64,000 nt of DNA from Aquella oligotrophica (lineage in GTDB: Bacteria; Pseudomonadota; Gammaproteobacteria; Burkholderiales; UBA11063). The stretch spans positions 806,001 through 870,000 of the forward strand of contig NZ_CP024847.1 of assembly GCF_002892535.1 (NCBI RefSeq). Reading direction: 5' to 3'. Under the pieces are notes generated by a model. That model was not told the origin of the DNA, ran no database searches, and worked only from the letters and a program-made list of their open reading frames with translations. This document shows, piece by piece, positions 1 to 9,785 of this stretch (positions are counted from its first letter, which is position 1; every line of letters starts with the position of its first letter). A program made the translations under genes and the position numbers.

Positions 1-1433
<1,433 letters not shown>

Positions 1434-1675
1434 TATTATTTTAGTAGTTTTAGTAAAAATACTGCAAAAGCATATGAAGTAAAAACGAGACGCAAGATGA
1501 CGTGATTTACATGAAATTAAATGAGGAGTCTTGTAACGAAGTTATTACAAATAGGCATGGCAGTACTGCTGAGATAAGTGTGAGAAGAGCTTAAGTAAAT
1601 AAACATAGTTAATATCAAAACAAAATCCATCTGTTAAACCGAATTCGCATAGTTCAAAAGAACGTGCAAAAGAAT
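1434..1675 (+). other. 23S-5S internal transcribed spacer
   Basis: About 240 bases of AT-rich spacer separate 23S from 5S. I see no tRNA cloverleaf and no credible reading frame. It is transcribed as part of the rrn operon and removed during processing. The length is on the long side for a 23S-5S spacer. Confidence 0.7.
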
Positions 1676-1793
1676 TGCTTGGTGACAATAGAGACCTGGA
1701 ACCACTCCTTCCCATCTCGAACAGGACAGTGAAACGGGTGATCGCCGATGATAGTGTGGGGTATACCATGCGAAAGTAGGACATTGCCAAGCT
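1676..1793 (+). rRNA. 5S ribosomal RNA
   Basis: The closing helix is visible as GCTTGG (1677-1682) pairing with CCAAGC (1787-1792). Internal conserved 5S sequence includes cccatctcgaacaggacagt and gccgatgatagtgtggg, followed by cgaaagtagg. At about 118 nt it is the expected size. It lies downstream of 23S in the same orientation and is followed at once by an intrinsic terminator, so it is the last gene of the rrn operon. Confidence 0.96.
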
Positions 1794-1806
1794 CCCATAC
1801 AAGAGA

Positions 1807-1830
1807 AAGACCCGGATAATACCGGGTCTT
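1807..1830 (+). terminator. rrn operon terminator
   Basis: Perfect 9-bp stem AAGACCCGG / CCGGGTCTT with a 6-nt loop (ATAATA), 14 bases after 5S. The stem ends in TT and is followed by a T-containing stretch. It closes the rRNA operon. Confidence 0.85.
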
Positions 1831-1898
1831 TACATTTGTGGAGCCGAAATAGTTGATAGTAGACAATACGGCAACACAATAGCGTAAGCTGGGTAGCT

Positions 1899-1937
1899 CA
1901 CGCCTACCATGCTTCTTCAATCTGATTGAGTATATAA
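1899..1937. repeat. Partial copy of dispersed inverted-repeat element
   Basis: The 39 bases from cacgcctacc to gattgagtatata match 61251-61289 at all but a few positions. The left end (TATACTCAA) found in the fuller copies at 14534, 42910 and 61180 is not recognisable here, so this is a truncated or strongly diverged copy directly downstream of the rRNA operon. Confidence 0.55.
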
Positions 1938-2023
1938 GCATTGACACATCGTACATCGGACTTACGACAATTTCAATTAGCAACAAATTAGCTACAAAAC
2001 AATCAAAAAGTTCATATCTCCCT

Positions 2024-2061
2024 CCATAACCTCCTGACCTTTGGTCAGGATCTTGTTATGG
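2024..2061. other. Nested stem-loop upstream of the copper regulon
   Basis: Outer stem CCATAAC (2024-2030) / GTTATGG (2055-2061) and inner stem CCTGACC (2033-2039) / GGTCAGG (2043-2049), with loop TTT. There is no T-tract on either side, so it is not a clear terminator. It could be an RNA structure or a protein site; its role is unknown. Confidence 0.5.
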
Positions 2062-2245
2062 GGTTACCTTCTTTATATCTATCTTATTACTCTTTAGTTA
2101 GATGGTTTATCCTTTATTTAGCATTACTTCTAGCCTTTGCGGTTAGATCTCTATGAAGCCACTATTACTATCTATATCCAGTATTTTCTTAGCTTGCATT
2201 AGAGTAGGCTTTAAGGAATCTTTTTTATTACATTGTTTTAACAAT

Positions 2246-2275
2246 TTGACTGGATACCTAAAGGGGGTATATAAT
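2246..2275 (+). promoter_or_regulatory. csoR promoter with embedded operator
   Basis: -35 TTGACT (2246-2251), 18-bp spacer, -10 TATAAT (2270-2275). The spacer holds an interrupted palindrome ATACC-TAAAGGG-GGTAT (2254-2270) with a G-tract, the general shape of CsoR/RcnR/FrmR-family operators. Position inside the spacer would let the apo-repressor block RNA polymerase. Transcription would start near 2282, giving a short leader before the ATG at 2309. The match to the family operator is by eye. Confidence 0.7.
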
Positions 2276-2308
2276 GGGGGATATCAGATTTTAATTTTAG
2301 GGTTGCAA

Positions 2309-2596
2309 ATGAATACTTGTTGTCATGAACATCCGGATCATACCGAGCAGCTTAGCCGTCTTAATCGTGCTTTGGGACAGGTTGATGGGGTAAAGAAAAT
2401 GATTGTTGATCGTCGTTACTGCATTGATATACTTACTCAATTAAAGGCAGCAAGATCAGCAATTCAAAGTGTTGAAGCTAATATTCTAGAAAAGCATATG
2501 CAATTATGTCTTGAGGATGTATGTTCTAGTGGAGACAAAACAGCGATTGATAATAAAATTAGCGAACTAATAAAAATAATCAAATCCTATCAGTAG
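2309..2596 (+). CDS. csoR: CsoR-type copper-sensing repressor
   Basis: A 95-aa all-helical regulator of the CsoR/RcnR/FrmR family, which represses metal or formaldehyde response genes until its ligand binds. The CsoR copper signature C-H-C is visible: Cys in RRYCIDIL, then His and Cys spaced as HxxxC in LEKHMQLC. The N-terminus is Cys/His-rich (NTCCHEHPDHTEQ). I chose the ATG at 2309 because the promoter lies at 2246-2275 and a family-like sequence starts there; a longer in-frame extension from 2153 would cross that promoter. The multicopper oxidase begins 10 bases downstream, supporting a Cu(I)-responsive operon. Assignment to copper rather than another metal is inferred from ligands and neighbour. 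Confidence 0.85.
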   Translation: MNTCCHEHPDHTEQLSRLNRALGQVDGVKKMIVDRRYCIDILTQLKAARSAIQSVEANILEKHMQLCLEDVCSSGDKTAIDNKISELIKIIKSYQ

Positions 2597-2606
2597 GAAG
2601 AAAAGC

Positions 2607-4001
2607 ATGAAACTAAAAAATCTAATCATTTTCACATTATTTACGAGCATTGTTTTTGCTAATCCGGTAATTCTTGAAGTAAAACAAAAAATAATTTCAG
2701 TTAATGGTAAATCGGTCAAAGTCAGTACCATTGAACAGCCAGATGGTACTTGGGGCTACTGGGGTAAACTTGGTGAGTCATTTGATGTTATAGTTAGAAA
2801 TAAACTAGCGGAATCAACAATGATTCATTGGCATGGTCTGATTTTACCAAATAATCAGGATGGAGTTGCAGGTGTAACTAATTCTGAAATTAATCCGGGT
2901 AAGGAGTTTCATTTTAATTTTCCGTTACAGCAAAGTGGCAGCTATTGGATGCATTCACATGATGGGATGCAATTGCAGGATATGATTGCTGCGCCATTAA
3001 TTATTGAAACGCCTGAAGATGCTAAATACCAGCAGGTAGTAGTAATGTTCCAAGACTATAGTAGTAAATCTGCCAATCAGGTATTAAAAGGGCTACAAGC
3101 AAATAATTCAGACAATATGGGGCATATGAATCATGATGACATGCATGGGATGAAAATGGATGGCATGGATATGGGCGATATGGATGATATGCAAGATATT
3201 AACGATGTTAAGTATGATGCCTATCTGACTAATTATCATGACAATCTGAAGCCGCAAATTACTCAGGTTAAACCCGGGACTAGTGTCAAATTAAGATTTA
3301 TTAATTCGGCATCAGCTTCAAATTTCTGGATTAATCTTGGTAAATTGAAAGGAACTTTAGTTGCCGTTGATGGTAGCCCTATAAAACCTATAGCTGGTAG
3401 TAAATTTCAGCTGGCAATGGGGCAACGCTCAGATATTATTGTTGATATACCTAAAGTATCCGCCGACTTCCCAATTTTAGGTCAGGTCGAAGGAATTAAA
3501 TCACAAACTGGATTAATGCTTACTAGTAAGTCAAAATCATCCGTTCAAAAACTAGCTAATAATGCAAATAGTGCTGCTCCAGCGCTAAATTATAACGAAG
3601 AATTACAGTTACATTCAAGCGATCCTATCGCCTTTGGCAAGGTTGATCACACTTATAAAATCAAACTTACTGGAGATATGAATAAATACACTTGGCAAAT
3701 GAATGGCGAAACTTGGCCAAATATTACGCCGCCAAAAGTTAATTATGGTGATACCGTTACTTTTGAATTTGATAATCAAACCATGATGAGTCATCCGATG
3801 CATTTACATGGCTATAATTTTAAGGTGGTATCAATCAATGGTAAGAAAATTGATGGAGCACTTCGCGATACAATTTTGGTAATGCCACATAGTAAAGTTA
3901 CTGTTGAATTTAAGGCTGATCATAAAGGCAAGTGGATGCTACATTGTCATACCTTGTATCATATGCATGCTGGGATGATGACTTATATTGATGTTGAATA
4001 G
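2607..4001 (+). CDS. Multicopper oxidase (CopA/CueO-like)
   Basis: Exported 464-aa laccase-like enzyme, probably oxidising Cu(I) in the periplasm for copper tolerance. A Sec signal peptide ends near VFA (residue 18). All four copper-ligand motifs are present: HWHG (74-77), HSH (116-118), HPMHLHG, and HCHTLYHMHAGM (446-457), giving the T1 Cys-His-Met site and the T2/T3 cluster. A Met/His-rich insert at about 171-195 (MGHMNHDDMHGMKMDGMDMG) resembles copper-binding loops of CopA and CueO. There is no twin-arginine motif, unlike CueO. The gene lies 10 bases behind csoR and is probably co-transcribed and derepressed by copper. Substrate specificity cannot be told. Confidence 0.9.
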   Translation: MKLKNLIIFTLFTSIVFANPVILEVKQKIISVNGKSVKVSTIEQPDGTWGYWGKLGESFDVIVRNKLAESTMIHWHGLILPNNQDGVAGVTNSEINPGKEFHFNFPLQQSGSYWMHSHDGMQLQDMIAAPLIIETPEDAKYQQVVVMFQDYSSKSANQVLKGLQANNSDNMGHMNHDDMHGMKMDGMDMGDMDDMQDINDVKYDAYLTNYHDNLKPQITQVKPGTSVKLRFINSASASNFWINLGKLKGTLVAVDGSPIKPIAGSKFQLAMGQRSDIIVDIPKVSADFPILGQVEGIKSQTGLMLTSKSKSSVQKLANNANSAAPALNYNEELQLHSSDPIAFGKVDHTYKIKLTGDMNKYTWQMNGETWPNITPPKVNYGDTVTFEFDNQTMMSHPMHLHGYNFKVVSINGKKIDGALRDTILVMPHSKVTVEFKADHKGKWMLHCHTLYHMHAGMMTYIDVE

Positions 4002-4061
4002 TTTAGTCATATTGACACTAATTTGTAATAGTATAATGGGCTAAAATTATAAGGTGGTAGA

Positions 4062-6389
4062 ATGGTAAATTATCTTGAATTAATTAAAGAAAATAATCTG
4101 GGGAAACTACTTTTAAGTGGTAATTTTGGTCTTGAAAAGGAAAATGTTAGAACTACCGCTACTGGGAATCTGGCATTAACTCCACATCCAACGGTTTTTG
4201 GTGATAAAGCTAGACATCCATATGTTACAACTGATTTTGCCGAGTCACAGGTTGAGATGGTTACCCCAACTTTTGCTACGCCTAAAGAAGCACTTGATTT
4301 TATGGAAGCGTTACATGATCTGGTTTCGCTAGAATTAAAAGATGAGTTACTTTGGCCATATTCTTTGCCACCGATTTTACCCGATGATGAGAGCCTAATT
4401 AAGGAAGCTCAGTTTAGTGATCCAGAGATTACGGAGTATCGTGAATATCTTGCCGATAAATACGGTAAACGTAAGCAGTTACTATCTGGTGTTCATTTTA
4501 ACGTATCATTTTCTGATAAATTTATGCAGCTTCTTTATAAGGCTGATCCAAGTAATTCTTCGTTTCGTGAGTTTAATGATCAGGTTTATTTGAAAGTTGC
4601 TAGGTACTATCTGAAGTATAGTTGGCTTGCAATTTATCTTTTTGGTGCTAATTCGGTTGCCCATGAATCATATATTGATTGTTGCCGTTGCGATAAGGCG
4701 CGCCTTACTGATGATAGTTATATTTTTGCTGGGGCTAGCTCATTTCGGAATGGCGTTAGTGGTTACCGGAATCTTGAGCATTTTTATGTTTCCTATAATT
4801 CACTTTATGATTATATCGAAGATATTGAGACGGCGATTAATCAGGGACATATAATTGCCGCAAAAGAATATTACTCCCAGCTACGCCTAAAAGGACATTC
4901 AAAAACCAATGTGTTAAAAGATCTACATGATGATGGAATTTGCTATATTGAGATTCGGACCTTAGATCTAAACCCACTGGTAAAAGTTGGGATTACACTT
5001 GAATCGCTGGAGTTTATTCATCTGTTAATCATTTATGCTCTGATTGCTCCTGATTTTATCATGAGTGATGATGAATACCGCATCGCAAACCAAAACCAGA
5101 TACTTGCTGCTGATGCCAACCGAGATAATGGTATTCTACTTCATTATTCAACTTCTGAAACTCGTTGTTTACGGCAATGGGGACAGGAAATCCTTGAGAA
5201 CATGTTATTATTACTCCGCGAAGCAGGTATTCCAGAGGATAAACTAGCTATCATTGAAGATTTAAGGCTTCAGCTGCAAGAAAATCAAGCAAGTGCAGCG
5301 CAACTGATAGCTGATGGAGTATCTGATTCAGGCTATGCAAATTATTTCATAACTAAAGCACAGAGTTATCTTGAATTAAGTCAGCAAACCTATTATAAAT
5401 TTATTGGTTTTGAAGATCTTGAATTATCAACGCAAGTATTATTAAAAGAAGCGATTAAAAATGGAGTTAAGTTTAAGCTTCTTGATCGCCAAGATAATTT
5501 TATTGAGCTGGAAAATCGTGGTCATCGTCAGCTGGTAAAACAGGCAACTAGAACCGCAACCGACAATTATGTAACTATACTGGCGATGGAAAACAAGCAA
5601 GTCACTAAAACAATATTATCGCGTGCTGGGATTTGTGTTCCCCGGGGTGAGGAGTATCTTACAATTGAATCGGCATTGGTTGATTACCCACTTTTTAGTG
5701 AGAAATCAATCGTGGTTAAACCCAATTCAACTAATTTTGGCTTGGGGATAACGATTTTTAAAGATAAATTTAGCTTTGAAGAATATAGCCGAGCACTGGA
5801 AATTGCTTTTAGCTATGATCAACGGGTACTTGTCGAAGACTTTGTCCCGGGTAAAGAGTATCGATTCTTTGTCATTAATGGCGAGACAGTGGCAGTACTT
5901 AATCGTGAACCAGCAAATATTATTGGTGATGGGGTGCTTTCGATTCGCGATCTAGTTGGATTAAAAAATCAAAACCCATTGCGTGGTAGTGGCTATAAAA
6001 CACCGCTTGAGCTTATCAAACTTGAAGAAGCAGAAGCAATGTTTCTTGCCCAACAGGGACTTACTTTTGAATCAATTCCAAAAATTGGGCAAAAGATTTA
6101 TCTGCGAGAGAATTCTAATATTTCCACTGGTGGTGATTCTTTGGATTATACCGATATTGTGCCTAAAAGTTATAAGCGGATTGCGGTAAAGGCAGCAAAG
6201 AGTATTGGTGCCTGCATTTGTGGTGTAGATATGATAATCAAAAATGTTAATAATCCATATGTTGAAAATAATTACGCACTACTTGAGTTAAACTATAATC
6301 CGGCAATCCATATTCACACCTATCCTTACTTGGGACAGGATCGTAAGCTTGCTGAGAAGCTTTTACGTTTGCTGCAATTAATAGATTAG
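4062..6389 (+). CDS. gshF: Bifunctional glutamate-cysteine ligase / glutathione synthetase
   Basis: A 775-aa fusion enzyme making glutathione from Glu, Cys and Gly. The N-terminal half is a proteobacterial-type gamma-glutamylcysteine ligase (GNFGLEKENVR near 20-30; HFNVSFSD; ELKGHSKTN-like substrate loop). The C-terminal part is an ATP-grasp domain from about residue 480, with SIVVKPNSTNFGLGI near 548 and the metal-binding end LLELNYNPAIHIH. The SD AAGGTGG sits 5 bases before the ATG. Fused GshF is best known from Gram-positive bacteria and Pasteurellaceae; its presence beside a copper operon fits thiol buffering of copper, but a common regulation is only inference. It starts 60 bases after the oxidase. 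Confidence 0.93.
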   Translation: MVNYLELIKENNLGKLLLSGNFGLEKENVRTTATGNLALTPHPTVFGDKARHPYVTTDFAESQVEMVTPTFATPKEALDFMEALHDLVSLELKDELLWPYSLPPILPDDESLIKEAQFSDPEITEYREYLADKYGKRKQLLSGVHFNVSFSDKFMQLLYKADPSNSSFREFNDQVYLKVARYYLKYSWLAIYLFGANSVAHESYIDCCRCDKARLTDDSYIFAGASSFRNGVSGYRNLEHFYVSYNSLYDYIEDIETAINQGHIIAAKEYYSQLRLKGHSKTNVLKDLHDDGICYIEIRTLDLNPLVKVGITLESLEFIHLLIIYALIAPDFIMSDDEYRIANQNQILAADANRDNGILLHYSTSETRCLRQWGQEILENMLLLLREAGIPEDKLAIIEDLRLQLQENQASAAQLIADGVSDSGYANYFITKAQSYLELSQQTYYKFIGFEDLELSTQVLLKEAIKNGVKFKLLDRQDNFIELENRGHRQLVKQATRTATDNYVTILAMENKQVTKTILSRAGICVPRGEEYLTIESALVDYPLFSEKSIVVKPNSTNFGLGITIFKDKFSFEEYSRALEIAFSYDQRVLVEDFVPGKEYRFFVINGETVAVLNREPANIIGDGVLSIRDLVGLKNQNPLRGSGYKTPLELIKLEEAEAMFLAQQGLTFESIPKIGQKIYLRENSNISTGGDSLDYTDIVPKSYKRIAVKAAKSIGACICGVDMIIKNVNNPYVENNYALLELNYNPAIHIHTYPYLGQDRKLAEKLLRLLQLID

Positions 6390-6425
6390 TTGCTGAGATT
6401 TCAATTTTTTTGGATAAAGATAAAT

Positions 6426-7424
6426 ATGTATAAAAATAGATTAATAGTGGTTTTGCTTCTGGCGCTTAGTCTTGGGGTAACTGCTTGTAGTAATTTGCCT
6501 ACTAGTAATAATGCTAAAACTACTTCCATCGTTCCATTTGATCAGCAGATAAAAAATAATTCGCTAGCAATAAATAAATCGGAAACACTGGCTGTTGCTT
6601 CATATAGTGATGATAGAGGCGTGAAGGTCTACGATTTAAAGAAGAAAAAGCTACTAGCTACACTTGATTATGTTACTCCACGTAATATTCAATTTGCTGA
6701 TGATGGTAAATCATTTTATATTAGTGATAGCTCACTAGGAGTGGTGCAACAGGTTTCTGCACAATCATTAGAAGTAATCCATGAAGTAAAAATTGGTAAA
6801 GGTGCTTTTGGCTTTACAATTTATAAAAATCAGATGTTCATCAATAATGAAGCTAATAGTACAGTAACGGTATTGAATATGGATAATTGGCAAATTGAAC
6901 GAATAATAACTGGCTTTGCTAATCCGCGCCAGGGGATCAAGATTGGTCCAACTGGTAGGTTTGTTTACGTGACTAATTTTGCTGGTGATGATGTACGAAT
7001 AATTGATACCGATAGTTGGCAGATTATTAAAACATTGAGTGGAATACCCGGAGTAAGGGCTATTGCGATTTCTCCGGATGAAAAAGTGCTTTATGGCGCA
7101 TCATCCAAGACTAATTCTTTGCGGGTTATATCGATTAAAGATAATCAGATTTTGAAGGTGCTTCCAACTGGCAAAGATCCATATGGAGCTTCACTCTCAA
7201 AAGATGGTCAAACATTGATTACCGGAAATAAAGAAGATGGTAGTGTGCAGGTATTTAGTTTAGTCGATTATCGACTTATCAAGACGATTTATGGGCTTGA
7301 TGAACCACGTCAGGCAATAATCTATAGTAAAGTTCCCGGTAGGATTTATATCCTTCAGAAAGATTTATCAATCGCTATAGTTAATTATAAAGCTAAAAAT
7401 AATAACATACATATTATAAAATAA
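6426..7424 (+). CDS. Beta-propeller lipoprotein (YVTN type)
   Basis: A 332-aa predicted lipoprotein. The signal peptide ends in lipobox VTAC with lipidated Cys21. The mature part is a run of roughly 40-residue WD/YVTN-like repeats with patterns such as GRFVYVTNFAGDDVRIID, EKVLYGASSKTNSLRVI and GQTLITGNKEDGSVQVF, consistent with a seven-bladed propeller. I chose the ATG at 6426 because it gives a clean signal peptide; a TTG directly at the gshF stop would add 12 residues. Close spacing (36 bases) suggests co-transcription with gshF. Such propellers often scaffold surface or redox complexes; no function is assigned. Confidence 0.75.
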   Translation: MYKNRLIVVLLLALSLGVTACSNLPTSNNAKTTSIVPFDQQIKNNSLAINKSETLAVASYSDDRGVKVYDLKKKKLLATLDYVTPRNIQFADDGKSFYISDSSLGVVQQVSAQSLEVIHEVKIGKGAFGFTIYKNQMFINNEANSTVTVLNMDNWQIERIITGFANPRQGIKIGPTGRFVYVTNFAGDDVRIIDTDSWQIIKTLSGIPGVRAIAISPDEKVLYGASSKTNSLRVISIKDNQILKVLPTGKDPYGASLSKDGQTLITGNKEDGSVQVFSLVDYRLIKTIYGLDEPRQAIIYSKVPGRIYILQKDLSIAIVNYKAKNNNIHIIK

Positions 7425-7474
7425 TCCTAGATTGATTAACTGAGGTAGAGGTATAAAATAAATTTTTCCTCATG

Positions 7475-7506
7475 GCGGACTGGTTCAAAACGACAAACCA
7501 GTCCGC
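7475..7506. other. Strong isolated hairpin
   Basis: Perfect 11-bp stem GCGGACTGGTT (7475-7485) / AACCAGTCCGC (7496-7506) with a 10-nt A-rich loop. No T-tract follows on either strand, so it is not a typical intrinsic terminator, though it lies just after a gene. It is notably GC-rich for this genome. Confidence 0.5.
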
Positions 7507-7684
7507 AAAATCGTCAAAATTCATTTTATAACTCTGAAAATCACATAAGTGCGGAATATCAGTGATTAATAAGAAGAATGTGCTTTAAATAAGATAATTT
7601 TATTTTAAAGTGTGTCCATTTTGGATAAGTGAATTTTTTGGGCTTCATGCTATTATTCCAGATGTAAATATTACAAAGGAAAAA

Positions 7685-9688
7685 ATGATGAGATCCTTAA
7701 AAAACCTCAATAGCTACAAAAAACTATTTATTAGTTTGTGTATTATATTAAGTACCGGATGTAATGCAGGTAACGCACAAGATAGTTCGGATACTTCAAC
7801 TTCAAATACTCAAACTACTAATGATATGCTATCTCAGCCTATATATACATCAACTACTAAAACAACTCAAAATGATCCTCAATCAGCTGAAAGTATTGGC
7901 ATACAGCAAATTTCACCAGCAAATGGCGATACGGGAATTGGAATTTCCGCACCAGTAATAGTTACATTTAAAACAAAATTTGATTTAACAGGAATCTCAG
8001 CTTCGTTAATCGATGCTAATAATGTAAATTCCGTAGAAATACCATTAATAATGAATGGTAATGATCTGACATATACCTTTATTCCAAGCATAAAGTTAAA
8101 ACCGAATACAACATATAAATTTGTTTTAAATCGTAAAGGATCTAACACTTCATCAAAAGTTCTGACCACTTCAAGTTATACAACTCAAGCTTCATACAAG
8201 ATTTTTTTGACATCTGGTGATTATAAAGGTAATTTGCGCGGGAGTTATTCAAATGCAAGTACTGGAGCAGACGCAATTTGTAATAGTGATGCAGGTAGCC
8301 CGGATAAGACGCAATACTATAAAGCAATGTTTAGCGTAGTTGGCGAACGTTATGCATGTGCTTCAGATAGTGTATGTGGTGGAACAAATAGTCTTAACTG
8401 GGTATTGCAACCTGGTACTGGTTATTATAATGTTAATTCTGAATTAATCGGCACGACTACGGGACAATCTATTTTTACTTTCCCACTAACAGTTGCATTT
8501 GGGGTCGGTTCATCAAATCATGTTTGGACAGGACTATCTACTACTTGGGGATCTGTTGATGGTGGCGATAGTTGTAAAGCTTGGACATCTAGTTCAAGTG
8601 AGAATAAAGGACGCTGCGGACGTTCTGGACAGATTGATCCGGGCGCAATCTCAAATGATAAACAGGATTGCAATGGTCTTCGTAAGCTTTACTGCGTTAT
8701 GCAGCCAAATGCTGTTTTAACAAACCCGCTAGCAAGATCAACTACCAATAACTATACTACGCCAATTAGTGTTATGTTTAATGTGGTAAGTGGAATAAAC
8801 CCAGCAACAGTAACAACCAGTACCTTTACAGTTAGCGAAAGTTTTCCAGAGACTACAGGTCATTTAATTTCCGGCACTATAGCCACAACTGATAATATTA
8901 ATTTTACGTTCACCCCTAGTTCCAGTCTAGTACCCGGAAAAACCTACACGGTACATTTAAGCTCTAGCATAATGAGTAATTCTGGGATGCCGATTAGTGC
9001 AACAAATATTAGCTTCTACACAGCAACAGAAACCAAGTTACTTTACTTAACTAGTGATAAATGGTGGGGGGATTTGTTGAAAACAGCTCAAAAGGCAGGA
9101 TCCACTGCTACAACAGGTGTAGCTGGGGCTGATTATCTCTGCCAGATGGATGCGCAGTGTCCTGCTGGAAAAACCTGCAAGGCTGTTATTTCTGATGATT
9201 TAAACCGCATTGCTTGTGTTGATAATCCAAATGATCCTGAGTCAGCAGTAAAACTATGTGGAGCTGGACATAGCGTGGATTGGGTATTAACGCCTAATAC
9301 AACTTATGTTAATACAAAGGGTACGGTTATTGGTACAACGAATAGTCAGGGCATATTTAATTTTCTTCTTGGATTTCAGTTTAGTGAAGCAATTAGTGAT
9401 GGTGGGAAAGCGTGGACTGGATTGATGCCATTTTGGACATCAAAGAAAAATATTACCTGTGAACGCTGGACAATTGGAGATAGTGGTGTAAATCAGCTTG
9501 CTGGAATGATTGGTTATTCAGAGCAAATCAATCATAGAAGTATTTGTGCTGGTGCTGGGCATGCAGGTGGCTGCTCTCAATATAACAAAGAAGATGGATT
9601 TGGTGGTAAGTATTGCTATACTGAGGTTGATGGTAAAAAAGTACTTGATGGATGCAGTAAACGTGGACTTTACTGTGCCGTTCAATAG
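7685..9688 (+). CDS. Lipoprotein with two Ig-like and two DUF1554 domains
   Basis: A 667-aa predicted lipoprotein: signal peptide with lipobox STGC, Thr/Ser/Asn-rich linker, Ig-like (SbsA-type) domain starting ISPANGDTGIGISAPVIV, DUF1554 domain, a second Ig-like domain, and a second DUF1554 domain reaching the C-terminus. The DUF1554 hallmarks are visible twice: a ..YLTS..G.. start, Cys-rich lectin-like spacing, WVL.PNT/GT.Y.N, IGTT, and W(T)GL before a Cys-W motif. DUF1554 is best known from Leptospira surface proteins and is of unknown function, with a C-type-lectin-like look. Two adjacent ATGs (7685, 7688) follow AAGGA at 7676-7680; the second has the better spacing. Confidence 0.8.
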   Translation: MMRSLKNLNSYKKLFISLCIILSTGCNAGNAQDSSDTSTSNTQTTNDMLSQPIYTSTTKTTQNDPQSAESIGIQQISPANGDTGIGISAPVIVTFKTKFDLTGISASLIDANNVNSVEIPLIMNGNDLTYTFIPSIKLKPNTTYKFVLNRKGSNTSSKVLTTSSYTTQASYKIFLTSGDYKGNLRGSYSNASTGADAICNSDAGSPDKTQYYKAMFSVVGERYACASDSVCGGTNSLNWVLQPGTGYYNVNSELIGTTTGQSIFTFPLTVAFGVGSSNHVWTGLSTTWGSVDGGDSCKAWTSSSSENKGRCGRSGQIDPGAISNDKQDCNGLRKLYCVMQPNAVLTNPLARSTTNNYTTPISVMFNVVSGINPATVTTSTFTVSESFPETTGHLISGTIATTDNINFTFTPSSSLVPGKTYTVHLSSSIMSNSGMPISATNISFYTATETKLLYLTSDKWWGDLLKTAQKAGSTATTGVAGADYLCQMDAQCPAGKTCKAVISDDLNRIACVDNPNDPESAVKLCGAGHSVDWVLTPNTTYVNTKGTVIGTTNSQGIFNFLLGFQFSEAISDGGKAWTGLMPFWTSKKNITCERWTIGDSGVNQLAGMIGYSEQINHRSICAGAGHAGGCSQYNKEDGFGGKYCYTEVDGKKVLDGCSKRGLYCAVQ

Positions 9689-9719
9689 ATGAAATTAAAT
9701 AATTGTTGTCAGGTATTTA

Positions 9720-9728
9720 TGTTAAAAT
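9720..9728 (+). promoter_or_regulatory. Extended -10 element for rplY
   Basis: TGTTAAAAT forms an extended -10 (TG-N-TAAAAT) about 58 bases before the L25 start. No good -35 is visible, as is common with extended -10 promoters. Confidence 0.4.
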
Positions 9729-9785
9729 AACGCCCTTATGCCAAGTTGGTCGCGATTTGGTTAATTTAATATTAAAGGAATTAAT

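Larger units (their letters stand above)
1831..2245. other. Non-coding gap with repeat fragment and nested hairpin
   Basis: No convincing gene lies here. Two structures are visible: a fragment of the dispersed inverted-repeat element (1899-1937) and a nested stem-loop at 2024-2061. Open frames across this stretch lack ribosome binding sites and resemble nothing known. The regulator that follows has an apparent upstream frame extension from 2153, but that extension runs through its own promoter and is not considered coding. Confidence 0.6.

Noticed and set aside
1545-1986. Overlapping minus-strand open frames of 81-110 codons
   Set aside because: They cross the 5S gene and the rrn terminator and have no ribosome site.
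2153-2308. 52-codon N-terminal extension of the CsoR protein
   Set aside because: It contains the promoter and operator at 2246-2275 and has no family similarity.
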